Of a stretch of 64,000 nucleotides of DNA, positions 1 through 8,255 are shown in pieces. This stretch comes from Rhodophyticola sp. CCM32. Lineage in GTDB: Bacteria; Pseudomonadota; Alphaproteobacteria; Rhodobacterales; Rhodobacteraceae. Below the pieces are notes generated by a model. That model saw only the letters and a list, made by a program, of their open reading frames with translations. It had not been told where the DNA came from and ran no database searches. The stretch lies in NCBI RefSeq assembly GCF_004751985.1, contig NZ_CP038492.1:3162001-3226000 (forward strand), given 5' to 3'. Numbering within the stretch: the stretch's first letter is position 1; every line of letters starts with the position of its first letter. The position numbers were made by a program, and so were the translations under genes.

Positions 1-98
1 CGTTTCGAGTTAAACATGAATCACTTGTTCGCTGCCTCTCCCTTCGGTCGAACGCGAAAAGCGATGATCATGTCTCAACGAAAACTCGAAAGGCTTTA
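1..98. repeat. Hairpin repeat, copy 1 (left window edge)
   Basis: This is a noncoding ~98-bp element with nested inverted arms and a central core reading cctctcccttcggtcgaacg. It is nearly identical, in opposite orientation, to a second copy at 18925-19021, with only a few substitutions and one small indel. The outer arms are a TTTCGAGTTAAAC sequence and its degenerate complement. The inner arms flank the core. The left end may be cut by the window edge. It contains no reading frame and lies just upstream of the AraC gene. Confidence 0.75.
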
Positions 99-212
99 AG
101 ATCAAAACTGTAGTCGCCTGCCGGTGAGGACATCGCTTCAATCCCCAACCCCTGTTTTCCGCGGCAATGTGTTGGTAAATCGCACCCCCTCAGATCCAAT
201 AAGAGGCTGGAT

Positions 213-1397
213 ATGGCCGGAAATACATACGATCCCATAATACTGGCATTTCAACTTGGCGTTGCGCTCTTTTGCGCGAATCAACTTTTTCTGCATCAGC
301 GCAATCAACGGATCTATGTGCCTTTGGCGCTATTCTTTGCCGCGCAAACGATCAACTTCCTCGTCGGCATCATCGATCTTTTGTGGGGCCAGTACGGCTA
401 TGAAGTGATGATCGCGCGGTGGGGAAGTATAACCCTTCCTGCCACGCTGGCGCAGCCTTTGTTGTTTTGGCTATATGTCCGGGCGCTGACGTCTGAGGAT
501 GGCGCGAACCGGATCGCCCACAAGGGCTGGCATGCATTGCCATTGGTGCTGTCCCTCATCGGGATTCCTTTGATGTTCATGCTGCCAAGGTCCGCTTTCG
601 AACAGGACATCCTGGATTTCAATGGCTTCAGCCTGTTGACCCAGTCCACCTTCATCTACGTTCAGGTGGTGGCAATTGTCTTTTACGGGCAACTCGCCGT
701 CTATCTGTTTCTGACCATGCGGATGATGTCGGCCTATCGTGCTCGGCTCAAGGATCTGTTTGCTACAACAGAAAACAGGGAACTCTCTTGGATCTGGTGG
801 ATCACCACAACCGTCAGCGCCTATTTGCTGCTGAGTGTTGGTCAGCTCGGCGTGGAACTGTCTGGGCTGGCGATCCCTCAGTCTTTTCTGAATGCATCCG
901 ATCTGATGGACCGCCTTGTCAGTGTTGCGATTACATGGGTGATTGCCATCTGGGGCGTGCGCCAACAGCCGGGGCTGATGAGAGAGCCGATGAATGGCAA
1001 GACGTTTCCAGAAAGATCAGAGGAAACCAAGTCAAAATATGAACGATCTGCCCTGACCGATGAGCATGCAAAGCGGATTGCGGGCAAGATCGAACAGGCG
1101 ATGATCAAGGACCTGTTATATCGCGATCCAAACCTGTCCCTGTGGGATCTGGCAAAGCATATCAAAGTGACATCGAACTATGTTTCGCAAACGCTGAACA
1201 CGACGTTGCGGTCCAACTTCTTTGACTACGTAAACAAGTGGCGCATTCAGGATGCCGTCAAACAACTGCACGATACAGAAGAGACGATCCTGGTCATCGC
1301 CTATGATGTGGGATTCAATTCACGTTCGTCTTTCTACAATGCGTTCAAGCGAGAGATGGGTACCACGCCATCGGCGCTCAGGGCGCGCGCGTCCTAG
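213..1397 (+). CDS. Membrane-anchored AraC-family transcriptional regulator
   Basis: This 394-residue protein has several hydrophobic segments over about residues 8-250, consistent with a multi-pass membrane sensor. After a polar linker comes an AraC-type DNA-binding domain at about residues 290-392. Both helix-turn-helix units are visible: LSLWDLAKHIKVTSNYVSQ, and the second around IAYDVGFNSRSSFYNAF followed by the usual TPSALR end. The signal and target genes cannot be read from the sequence. It is monocistronic, with a terminator just downstream and a hairpin repeat upstream. The base composition looks less GC-rich than serC-serA next door, which hints at acquisition, but I did not compute this. 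The start follows an AAGAGG-like site. Confidence 0.85.
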   Translation: MAGNTYDPIILAFQLGVALFCANQLFLHQRNQRIYVPLALFFAAQTINFLVGIIDLLWGQYGYEVMIARWGSITLPATLAQPLLFWLYVRALTSEDGANRIAHKGWHALPLVLSLIGIPLMFMLPRSAFEQDILDFNGFSLLTQSTFIYVQVVAIVFYGQLAVYLFLTMRMMSAYRARLKDLFATTENRELSWIWWITTTVSAYLLLSVGQLGVELSGLAIPQSFLNASDLMDRLVSVAITWVIAIWGVRQQPGLMREPMNGKTFPERSEETKSKYERSALTDEHAKRIAGKIEQAMIKDLLYRDPNLSLWDLAKHIKVTSNYVSQTLNTTLRSNFFDYVNKWRIQDAVKQLHDTEETILVIAYDVGFNSRSSFYNAFKREMGTTPSALRARAS

Positions 1398-1452
1398 CCG
1401 TTTAATGCAACAGTCCCGATGAGAGAGGGCCGTGCTTTCAGTTTCAGATCGG

Positions 1453-1490
1453 CCCCGTCTGACGTTACAGCGTCGGCGGGGTTTTTCTTT
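1453..1490 (+). terminator. Rho-independent terminator after the AraC gene
   Basis: A CCCCG/CGGGG stem extended by GACG/CGTC, with a small internal irregularity, is followed directly by TTTTTCTTT. It lies about 55 bases beyond the AraC stop codon and separates that gene from the serC leader. Confidence 0.7.
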
Positions 1491-1620
1491 CGAACCATGC
1501 TAAGAAGAAGCGACAGAACAGGTAGGGAACAAATTGCACGGATCTACCTGTGCCGTTCTCGATCCATTCTCCATCAACTTGCGACAACCTGCGCTATAGG
1601 TGCTTTTATCGCTTGCATAT

Positions 1621-1696
1621 TTTTCTGGGATTCGGGTATCCGACCAGTGGGACACCCCTCCCCAACGAGGGGCGCATATCTGTGAGGATACCACCG
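1621..1696 (+). promoter_or_regulatory. Candidate serC RNA motif (structured 5' leader of serC-serA)
   Basis: The leader contains two nested stems. A perfect 7-bp outer helix pairs GGTATCC (1635-1641) with GGATACC (1686-1692). A perfect 6-bp inner hairpin pairs CCCCTC (1655-1660) with GAGGGG (1667-1672) around a CCCAAC loop. The outer helix ends four bases before the serC ATG, so it could block ribosome access. A conserved 'serC motif' RNA has been described upstream of serC-serA operons in alphaproteobacteria; position and architecture fit. The identification is by recall, not a covariance-model search. No ligand is established to my knowledge. Confidence 0.7.
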
Positions 1697-2851
1697 ATGG
1701 TTACGAACACCCCGGCCGCGCGGCCGGTCAATCCGCGTTTTTCGTCTGGCCCCTGCGCCAAACCCCCCACATGGTCGCTTGATCACCTGTCGGATGCGGC
1801 CCTTGGCCGGTCGCACCGGGCGGCGATTGGCAAGGACAAGCTGAAAGCGGCCATTGAAGGCACCCGCGAGGTTCTGGGCATCCCCGCCGATTACCGGATC
1901 GGGATCGTGCCGGCCTCCGATACCGGCGCGTTCGAGATGGCGATGTGGAATTTGCTGGGCGCCCGCCCGGTGGACATGGTCGCCTGGGAAAGCTTTGGCG
2001 CGGGCTGGGTGACCGATGTGGTCAAGCAGCTGAAGATCGAGGCGAAGGTTCATACCGCCGAATATGGCGATATCGTTGATATGGCCGCGTTGGACTATCA
2101 TCACGATGTCTGTTTCACCTGGAATGGCACCACCTCGGGCGTGCGGATGCCCTCGGGCGAGGCGATCCCGGAGAAGCGTGCCGGTCTGACGCTGTGTGAT
2201 GCCACCAGTGCCGCCTTTGCGCAGGCATTGCCCTGGGACAAGCTGGATGTCACCACATTCTCCTGGCAGAAGGTCATGGGCGGTGAAGCGGCCCATGGCA
2301 TGCTGGTTCTGTCGCCGCGTGCCGTGGACCGGCTGGAAAGCTATACCCCGCCCTGGCCCCTGCCGAAGATTTTCCGGCTGACCAAGGGCGGCAAGCTGAT
2401 CGAGGGGATCTTTACCGGCGCCACGATCAACACGCCCTCGATGCTGGCGGTCGAGGATTACCTGTTCGCCCTGACCTGGGCGCGGGAGATTGGCGGGTTG
2501 CCGGCCCTGATGGCCCGGGCCGATGCCAATGCGCAGGCGATTTTCGATTTCATTGCCGCAACACCCTGGATCGAAAACCTTGCGGTTGATCCGGCAACCC
2601 GGTCCAATACCTCCGTCTGTCTGAAATTCAACGATAGCCGGATCAGCGATGGTGCCGGTTTTGCCAAAGCCGTGGCCAAACGATTGGAATCGGAAGGCAT
2701 CGCGCTGGATATCGGGGCCTATCGCGACGCTCCCCCGGGATTGCGGATCTGGTGTGGTGCGACGGTTGAGCGTTCGGACATAGAGGCGATGCTGCCCTGG
2801 CTGTCCCGGGCGTTCGAGGCCGAGATTGCAGCACAGGCCACCGCCGCCTGA
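1697..2851 (+). CDS. serC: Phosphoserine aminotransferase
   Basis: This 384-residue PLP-dependent class V aminotransferase converts 3-phosphohydroxypyruvate and glutamate to phosphoserine and 2-oxoglutarate, the second step of serine synthesis. The N-terminal [13 protein letters not shown] segment is typical of the alphaproteobacterial SerC form. The PLP-binding lysine lies in [12 protein letters not shown], and an [13 protein letters not shown] segment follows. I chose the ATG that directly follows the structured leader. The reading frame is open further upstream, to 1550, but that would run through the RNA stems. serA begins 42 bases after the stop, so the two genes form a biosynthetic operon. 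Confidence 0.93.
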   Translation: MVTNTPAARPVNPRFSSGPCAKPPTWSLDHLSDAALGRSHRAAIGKDKLKAAIEGTREVLGIPADYRIGIVPASDTGAFEMAMWNLLGARPVDMVAWESFGAGWVTDVVKQLKIEAKVHTAEYGDIVDMAALDYHHDVCFTWNGTTSGVRMPSGEAIPEKRAGLTLCDATSAAFAQALPWDKLDVTTFSWQKVMGGEAAHGMLVLSPRAVDRLESYTPPWPLPKIFRLTKGGKLIEGIFTGATINTPSMLAVEDYLFALTWAREIGGLPALMARADANAQAIFDFIAATPWIENLAVDPATRSNTSVCLKFNDSRISDGAGFAKAVAKRLESEGIALDIGAYRDAPPGLRIWCGATVERSDIEAMLPWLSRAFEAEIAAQATAA

Positions 2852-2893
2852 CTTCCCTTATCAGACCCTGTTTTAGACAAAGGAGTGCCTGAC

Positions 2894-4489
2894 ATGGCCC
2901 CCAAAGTTCTGGTTTCCGACAAGCTGAGCGAAACCGCCGTACAGATTTTCCGCGACCGCGGCATTGATGTGACCTTCGATCCCGCTATCGGGAAGGACAA
3001 AGACAAACTGCTGAGCGTGATTGGCGAATATGATGGTCTTGCCATCCGGTCCGCCACCAAGGTGACCGAAAAGATCATCGCCGCCGCCGGCAATCTCAAG
3101 GTTGTGGGCCGCGCCGGGATCGGCGTCGACAATGTGGATATTCCCGTGGCCTCCAAGAAGGGGATCATCGTGATGAACACACCTTTCGGAAACTCCATCA
3201 CCACGGCGGAACATGCCATTTCGATGATGATGGCCGTGGCCCGGCAGATCCCCGAGGCGAATGCCTCCACCCATGCGGGGAAATGGGAAAAGTCGCGCTT
3301 TATGGGGGTGGAACTGACCAACAAGACGCTTGGCGTGATCGGGGCCGGGAATATCGGGTCAATCGTGTGTGACCGGGCTTTGGGGCTGAAGATGAAAGTC
3401 ATCGCCTATGACCCGTTCCTCAGTGAAGAGCGGGCGATGAAAATGGGTGTCGAGAAAGTCGAGCTTGAGGAGCTTCTGCCGCGCGCCGATTTCATCACCA
3501 TGCATGTGCCGCTGACCGACAAGACCCGGAACATCCTGAGTGCTGAAAACATCGCCACACTGAAACCCGGTGTGCGTATCGTGAACTGCGCCCGCGGCGG
3601 TCTGGTGGATGAAGAGGCGCTGGCCCTGGCGTTGAAAGACGGGCGTGTTGCCGGTGCGGCGTTTGATGTGTTCGCGGTGGAACCGGCCACCGACAGCCCG
3701 CTGTTCAACCTGCCGAATGTCGTGGTCACCCCGCATCTGGGCGCGGCCACGACCGAGGCGCAGGAAAATGTCGCCCTGCAGGTCGCCGAACAGATGTCGG
3801 ATTATCTGCTGACCGGTGCGGTCTCGAACGCGCTGAACATGCCCTCGGTCACCGCTGAAGAGGCTGCGGTGATGGGCCCCTGGCTGAAACTGGCCGAAAA
3901 TCTGGGGGAGTTTGTCGGGCAACTGACCGATGAGGCGATCATGGCGGTCTCGATCACCTATAACGGGCTGGTCAAGGATATGAATCTTGATGCGCTGAAC
4001 TGTGCGGCGGTGGCCGGGATCATGAAGGTCACAAACCCCGATGTGAACATGGTCAGTGCCCCGATAATCGCCAGGGAACGCGGGGTCGAGATTTCCACCA
4101 CGACCCAGGACAAGACCGGTGTGTTCGACGGCTATATCCGCTTGCAGGTGAAAACCGCCGAGAGGGAACGCTCCATCGCCGGTACGGTCTTTTCCGACGG
4201 CAAACCGCGTTTCATCCAGATCAAGGGCATCAATATCGACGCCGAAGTGGGGGCGCATATGCTCTACACCACCAATGACGATATCCCCGGCATCATCGGG
4301 ACATTGGGCCAGACCATGGGCGAATACGGGGTGAATATCGCGAACTTCACCCTTGGCCGGTCAGGGGCCGGGCAGGATGCGATTGCGCTTCTCTATCTGG
4401 ATGACCAGCCGCCCGCCCCGGTGCTGGAAAAACTGCGCGCCACCGGCATGTTCCAGCAGGTGCGCCCGTTGCAGTTTTCTGCGGCCTGA
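2894..4489 (+). CDS. serA: D-3-phosphoglycerate dehydrogenase
   Basis: This 531-residue enzyme oxidises 3-phosphoglycerate with NAD, the first step of serine synthesis. Visible in order are the N-terminal catalytic half, the Rossmann motif GVIGAGNIGS near residue 147, the signature VNCARGGLVDEEAL, the catalytic-histidine region TPHLGAATTEAQ, an intervening domain, and a C-terminal ACT-like domain (PGIIGTLGQTMGEYGVNIA). The length fits the long SerA form with an ASB domain. AAAGGAG lies 8 bases before the chosen ATG; an in-frame GTG at 2885 overlaps that site and is rejected as the start. It is co-transcribed with serC. Confidence 0.95.
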   Translation: MAPKVLVSDKLSETAVQIFRDRGIDVTFDPAIGKDKDKLLSVIGEYDGLAIRSATKVTEKIIAAAGNLKVVGRAGIGVDNVDIPVASKKGIIVMNTPFGNSITTAEHAISMMMAVARQIPEANASTHAGKWEKSRFMGVELTNKTLGVIGAGNIGSIVCDRALGLKMKVIAYDPFLSEERAMKMGVEKVELEELLPRADFITMHVPLTDKTRNILSAENIATLKPGVRIVNCARGGLVDEEALALALKDGRVAGAAFDVFAVEPATDSPLFNLPNVVVTPHLGAATTEAQENVALQVAEQMSDYLLTGAVSNALNMPSVTAEEAAVMGPWLKLAENLGEFVGQLTDEAIMAVSITYNGLVKDMNLDALNCAAVAGIMKVTNPDVNMVSAPIIARERGVEISTTTQDKTGVFDGYIRLQVKTAERERSIAGTVFSDGKPRFIQIKGINIDAEVGAHMLYTTNDDIPGIIGTLGQTMGEYGVNIANFTLGRSGAGQDAIALLYLDDQPPAPVLEKLRATGMFQQVRPLQFSAA

Positions 4490-4500
4490 TATGATCTCTT

Positions 4501-4528
4501 CGCCCCCGGCGCATCTGTGCCGGGGGCG
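4501..4528 (+). terminator. Strong GC hairpin after serA
   Basis: A perfect 10-bp stem, CGCCCCCGGC paired with GCCGGGGGCG around an 8-base loop, begins 11 bases after the serA stop. No T-run follows, so it is either an imperfect intrinsic terminator or a 3'-end stabiliser. Confidence 0.55.
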
Positions 4529-4595
4529 GTCATGCGCTTGAACCGGCGCAGGTTTCGCGCCAGTCTGTGATGGCAGCTTATGCGATGGAACCCTG

Positions 4596-5036
4596 ATGAC
4601 CACGCCTTTCACCCTTGATATGTTTCTTCCCTATCGGGTGTCGGTTCTGGCCGGGCAGCTCAGCCGCGATTATGCGCGCATCTATCGCGAAAGATTTGGC
4701 CTGAACCGGGCAGAATGGCGGGTGGTGGCCCATCTGAGCCAGGAAACCGCCGTGTCCGTGCGTGAAATTCATGCCCGCGTGGATATGGATAAATCCAAGG
4801 TCAGCCGGGCGGCCACAAGGCTGGAAGAGGCGGGCTATGTCACCAAACGCACCAATGCGACCGACCGGCGCCTTGTCGAACTGGCCCTGACCGAAAAGGG
4901 CCATGGGATGATGGCGGAACTGGCGCCGCTGGCGCAGGCATTCCAGGCGGAACTGCTGGCCAGTCTGGGTGCTGAGGCAGGGGGGTTTCTGGCCGGGATA
5001 GACAAGCTGTCCGGCGACAGATCCAGTATTGATTGA
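4596..5036 (+). CDS. MarR-family transcriptional regulator
   Basis: This 146-residue winged-helix protein has the MarR layout. The recognition region is VREIHARVDMDKSKVSRAATRLEEAG, at about residues 54-80, followed by the wing TNATDRRLVELALTEKG. MarR proteins act as dimers and are usually repressors released by small aromatic or acyl ligands. The thiolase gene starts 15 bases downstream on the same strand, so this regulator probably controls that gene or itself. Its ligand is not evident. Confidence 0.88.
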   Translation: MTTPFTLDMFLPYRVSVLAGQLSRDYARIYRERFGLNRAEWRVVAHLSQETAVSVREIHARVDMDKSKVSRAATRLEEAGYVTKRTNATDRRLVELALTEKGHGMMAELAPLAQAFQAELLASLGAEAGGFLAGIDKLSGDRSSID

Positions 5037-5051
5037 CGGAGGAGAGAATGA

Positions 5052-6227
5052 ATGAGTGATATCGTGATCCTGTCGGGCGCGCGCACGGCAATCGGCACAT
5101 TCGGCGGCGCACTGGCGGGAACCGCGCCGATTGATCTGGGCGCCATCGTTGCCAGGGCCGCATTGGACCGTGCGGGTGTCGAAGGCACCCAGATTGGCCA
5201 TGTGGCCTTTGGCCATGTCATCAATACCGAACCGCGCGATATGTATCTGTCCCGCGTCGCCGCGATGGAGGCCGGCGTGCCCGATACGGTGCCGGCGATG
5301 AATGTGAACCGGCTTTGCGGCTCCGGCGCGCAGGCCATCGTCTCGGTCCTGCAATCCCTGATGTTGGGCGATGCGGAATTTGGCCTGGCGGGCGGCGCCG
5401 AAAGCATGAGCCGGGGGCCGCATATCCTGCCTGTGGGGCGCCGGGGCCAGAAAATGGGGGATACCCGTGCGCAGGACATGATGCTGGGCGCGCTGAACTG
5501 CCCGTTCGGCACCGGCCATATGGGGGTGACCGCCGAAAATGTGGCCGCCGAACATGATATCAGCCGCGCCGCACAGGATGCGTTTGCGCTGGACAGCCAG
5601 ACCCGCGCGGCCAGGGCGATCAAGGCGGGGTATTTCAAGGATCAGATCGTGCCGGTCCCCGTCCGGGTGAGGCGCGAGATGGTCGATTTTGACACGGATG
5701 AACACCCCAAATCCACCACGGCAGAGATGCTGGGCGGGCTGCGCACGGTGTTCCAGAAAGACGGCACCGTGACCGCAGGCAATGCCAGTGGCATCAATGA
5801 CGGGGCCAGCGCGATGGTTCTGGCGCGGGCCGAGGCGGCAGAAGCCGCTGGCCTGACCCCGCGCGCCCGTATTCTGGGTTATGCCCATGCAGGTGTGCGC
5901 CCCGAGGTGATGGGCATCGGCCCGGTGCCCGCGGTTGAGGCTTTGCTGACCCGCACCGGCCTGTCGATCACCGATTTCGATGTGATCGAATCGAATGAGG
6001 CCTTCGCGGCGCAGGCGCTGGCGGTGAACAAAGGGCTTGGTCTTGATCCGGCCAGGGTAAACCCCAATGGCGGGGCCATCGCCCTGGGCCATCCGGTTGG
6101 CGCCACCGGCGTGATCATTACGGTCAAGGCGCTGTATGAATTGGAGCGGACCGGCGGCCGCAAGGCGCTGATCACCATGTGCATCGGCGGCGGCCAGGGC
6201 ATCGCGCTGGCCATTGAGCGGCTCTGA
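5052..6227 (+). CDS. Acetyl-CoA acetyltransferase (thiolase)
   Basis: This 391-residue thiolase II-type enzyme catalyses reversible condensation or cleavage of 3-ketoacyl-CoA. The acyl-accepting cysteine is C89 in NVNRLCGSGAQAI. The C-terminal catalytic pair is present in GGAIALGHPVGATG and CIGGGQGIA. The length and motifs fit AtoB/PhaA-type biosynthetic thiolases. A GGAGGAG site precedes the ATG. The upstream MarR gene is probably co-transcribed. No PHB reductase or synthase gene is adjacent, so a role in polyhydroxybutyrate synthesis is possible but not shown. It could also serve beta-oxidation or phenylacetate breakdown. Confidence 0.9.
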   Translation: MSDIVILSGARTAIGTFGGALAGTAPIDLGAIVARAALDRAGVEGTQIGHVAFGHVINTEPRDMYLSRVAAMEAGVPDTVPAMNVNRLCGSGAQAIVSVLQSLMLGDAEFGLAGGAESMSRGPHILPVGRRGQKMGDTRAQDMMLGALNCPFGTGHMGVTAENVAAEHDISRAAQDAFALDSQTRAARAIKAGYFKDQIVPVPVRVRREMVDFDTDEHPKSTTAEMLGGLRTVFQKDGTVTAGNASGINDGASAMVLARAEAAEAAGLTPRARILGYAHAGVRPEVMGIGPVPAVEALLTRTGLSITDFDVIESNEAFAAQALAVNKGLGLDPARVNPNGGAIALGHPVGATGVIITVKALYELERTGGRKALITMCIGGGQGIALAIERL

Positions 6228-6241
6228 ACCGCCGGGAGGCA

Positions 6242-6273
6242 ACGGTTTTCAGGCCAGATCAAACGCAAACCGC
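6242..6273. repeat. Short 32-bp inverted-repeat element, copy A
   Basis: CGGTTTTC at the left and GCAAACCGC at the right give a partial inverted repeat. It matches the element at 46185-46216 at 26 of 32 positions by direct comparison. The right half also matches, reversed, the left end of the larger element at 7147-7247, so it may be an internally deleted member of the same family. Confidence 0.55.
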
Positions 6274-6276
6274 TCT

Positions 6277-6312
6277 AAAAAAGCCCCCCTGCGTTTGCCG
6301 GGGGGCTTTTTT
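6277..6312 (+). terminator. Rho-independent terminator after the thiolase gene
   Basis: AAAAAAGCCCCCC and GGGGGGCTTTTTT form a 13-bp perfect stem with a 10-base loop. Because the stem has A and T runs on the two sides, it can terminate in both directions. It lies between the thiolase and the minus-strand gene that ends at 6378. Confidence 0.92.
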
Positions 6313-6377
6313 GTCTGGCCGTATCGGGGGAGGGAGGGCCCCGTCTGGCCGTTCTTGGTATGGTCAGGCGATGTGCC

Positions 6378-6797
6378 TTAGTTATGGCTCAGGTTGAAGG
6401 CGCGGATGTGGTCGTCATCTTCCTGCAGGTTGCGCAGGATGAAAGCGTCCACCACCGGGTTGCTGCCATAGCTTTGGGTCGAAACCGTCTCGGCGCCGCC
6501 GTTGCGGACAAAATTGGCGCGGATATGGTCATCGCCTTCTTCCAGAACCCGCAGCGCGAAATCGGACGCCGAGGTGCCGCCGAAGGACTGGGTGGAGATG
6601 GTTTCAGACCCGCCGCCGTTGCGGATGTAGCGGGCCACGGAATAATCACCGTTTTCCTGTGCGTCGCGCAGATGGATCAGTTCGGCGACAGTGTAGTCCC
6701 CGGCATCGACGCCCAGCGAGGCGGCCAGTTGGTCATTTGCAAAAGCAGGTGCGGCAACGGCCAGGGCGAGAGCGGTGGTGAGAGCGAAGCGTTTCAT
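6378..6797 (-). CDS. Secreted protein of unknown function with internal repeats
   Basis: This is a 139-residue protein I do not recognise. A clear Sec signal peptide (MKRFALTTALALAVAAPAFA) is followed by about 119 mature residues made of about three degenerate units of ~38 residues. Two units end in SETISTQSFG and AETVSTQSYG. The motif DDHIRA occurs twice, and RYIRNGGG is echoed as NFVRNGGA. The mature part is acidic and has no cysteine. It is monocistronic and ends facing the bidirectional terminator at 6277-6312. Its upstream region carries unusual repeats. A periplasmic or exported role is inferred only from the signal peptide. Confidence 0.8.
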   Translation of the reverse strand: MKRFALTTALALAVAAPAFANDQLAASLGVDAGDYTVAELIHLRDAQENGDYSVARYIRNGGGSETISTQSFGGTSASDFALRVLEEGDDHIRANFVRNGGAETVSTQSYGSNPVVDAFILRNLQEDDDHIRAFNLSHN

Positions 6798-6962
6798 GGG
6801 TATGGTCCTTTCGGGTGTGTGTGTTTGGTCGTGTGTGTTGGTCGTATGTTGGTGGAAGTCTGTGCTTCCGATGAGATGAATTTAGGGCAGGCGGACCTGT
6901 GTTTCACCCCACGAACCCGTGATAAATACCGAATAATGGTGCGTATATGCACATAAACCCTG

Positions 6963-7066
6963 CACCGGTTGCCCTTGAAACACGGGCCCTCTCGGTTCCG
7001 TGAGAAATGGCAACATCCCTCACGAAAACAGCCGGTTACCCTCGCAGACCCGTGAGAAATGCAACA
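6963..7066. repeat. Degenerate tandem repeat in the 6798-7244 gene-free stretch
   Basis: Two related units share CCGGTT(g/a)CCCT (at 6965 and 7032) followed by CCGTGAGAAATG(g)CAACA (at 6999 and 7051). A third weaker copy, CCGTGATAAATA, lies near 6918. GTGAG (7000) and CTCAC (7018) can pair as a small hairpin. The stretch lies upstream of the secreted-protein gene that starts at 6797, so operator sites are possible. No gene is supported between 6798 and 7244. Confidence 0.45.
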
Positions 7067-7146
7067 CAAAGCACACCCCCGCCGCGCATCAGGCACAACA
7101 GGGCGTCCGGTTGATTCGGGAAAAGGGGGGTGTGGCGCGCGATTTA

Positions 7147-7247
7147 TAGCGGTTTGCATTCGATCTTTACCGAAAACCGCGGCCTCTCCCCTTCGGGTCG
7201 AACGCGGTTTTCGATGGGGTGCCTCATATAAAACGCAAAACGCTTTA
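7147..7247. repeat. Hairpin repeat, divergent copy
   Basis: A perfect 10-bp inner inverted repeat, CGAAAACCGC (7171-7180) and GCGGTTTTCG (7204-7213), encloses the core cctctccccttcgggtcgaa. That core is shared with the elements at 1-98 and 18925-19021. The ends read agcggtttgcattcgatc on the left and aaacgcaaaacgcttt on the right, giving imperfect terminal inverted repeats. The element abuts the stop of the OmpA-like gene at 7245. Confidence 0.65.
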
Positions 7248-8138
7248 ACGCGCGATCATCTCGACCCGGCGGTTCAGCGCCCGGCCCTCGGCGGTTGTGT
7301 TTACCGCCACGGGTGCCAGAAACCCGGCCCCGGCATGGGCCATCCGGTCCGCCTCGATCCCGTGATCATCGCGCAAGGCCGCGACAACCGCCTCGGCCCT
7401 CTGGGCGGACAGGGCCAGATTATACGCCATCGCGCCCTGATTGTCCGTGTGCCCCACGATCACCACCCGTACATCCGGGTTAGTGGCCAGAAACGCCCCC
7501 ATCTCGGCAATGGTGGGGGCGCTTTCAGGCCGGATTGTCGCCTGATCTGTATCAAATGTGATGCCATAAAGCGCCACGCGGCCGGTGTCCCCGATGCTGC
7601 TTTGCATCTCAGCGGCGTCGATCATTCGGATCGCCATCGCCTCTTCCTCGGTCACGGTCACCACGGAATAGGTATTGCGGTTATTGACCGACAGAAACAG
7701 GCTGACATGGGCCGTGCTTTCGGGACCCGTGCGACTGGCCATCACATAGCGATAGTTGAACGCATCGGCCCAGGAAGGTGAATTGCCGAACTGCTCAACA
7801 TCGTAGTTGATCCGCCCGCAATCATCCTGATCACAGCTGAGCAGGATATCGAAACCGCGATCTTCCAGCGCGATCTCAAAATTCCGGGTGATCTGCAACA
7901 GCGAGGTCTCTGCCGGGTAGGCGTAAGACAGCCGCGTCACCGCGCCTTCAACTGTGCTGACCTCCCCGGCTGTGCGGGCCACATGGACCTCATCGAATTC
8001 CTGGGTCTCATAGCTGCGGATCGTGCTGCCATCGAACCGCCCCACCAGCGGGTGATCGGCACTGCCCGCCACATCCTGGGCAAAGGCCGGGGCGGCGAAA
8101 CAGAGCAAAAGAACGGTCAGACGCAGAAGATGGGTCAT
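7245..8138 (-). CDS. OmpA-family envelope protein with N-terminal DUF4892-like domain
   Basis: This 297-residue precursor starts with a signal peptide ending in FAAPAFAQ. The middle region resembles DUF4892, with the paired cysteines SCDQDDCG. The C-terminal ~110 residues are an OmpA/MotB peptidoglycan-binding domain: VVIVGHTDNQGAMAYNLALS, then the RALNRRVEMI end. It is predicted to be periplasmic or outer-membrane linked and to bind diaminopimelate in peptidoglycan. The start was set at the ATG opening the signal peptide, with GGAG upstream; the frame is open 96 bases further. A second protein of the same architecture is encoded at 39110-40099. Confidence 0.85.
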   Translation of the reverse strand: MTHLLRLTVLLLCFAAPAFAQDVAGSADHPLVGRFDGSTIRSYETQEFDEVHVARTAGEVSTVEGAVTRLSYAYPAETSLLQITRNFEIALEDRGFDILLSCDQDDCGRINYDVEQFGNSPSWADAFNYRYVMASRTGPESTAHVSLFLSVNNRNTYSVVTVTEEEAMAIRMIDAAEMQSSIGDTGRVALYGITFDTDQATIRPESAPTIAEMGAFLATNPDVRVVIVGHTDNQGAMAYNLALSAQRAEAVVAALRDDHGIEADRMAHAGAGFLAPVAVNTTAEGRALNRRVEMIAR

Positions 8139-8255
8139 GATGGCGGGTCTCCTTGATGATCCGAACCTGACCTTGGGTCGCAAGGGGGCAGGTCGCGGTT
8201 CAATAATACGGCGGCAGGCCGGACCATCCGGCAAAGCCGGAGCGGTTTTGGCATG

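Noticed and set aside
1550..1696. N-terminal extension of SerC
   Set aside because: The upstream frame is open but passes through two perfect RNA stems, and family alignment starts at the ATG at 1697.
5052..6227. Thiolase as PaaJ of the phenylacetate pathway
   Set aside because: It lies 23 kb from the paa cluster, next to a MarR gene, and its motifs fit a general acetyl-CoA acetyltransferase; PaaJ cannot be claimed.
4578..6242. Long open frame (554 codons) opposite the thiolase gene
   Set aside because: It lies entirely antisense to a well-recognised thiolase and MarR gene and has a composition typical of GC-rich shadow frames (His, Arg, Gly, Ala-rich) with no domain.
6963..7066. CRISPR array
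   Set aside because: Only two to three imperfect boxes with unequal spacing occur and no cas genes are near; no other regularly spaced repeats were seen in the window.
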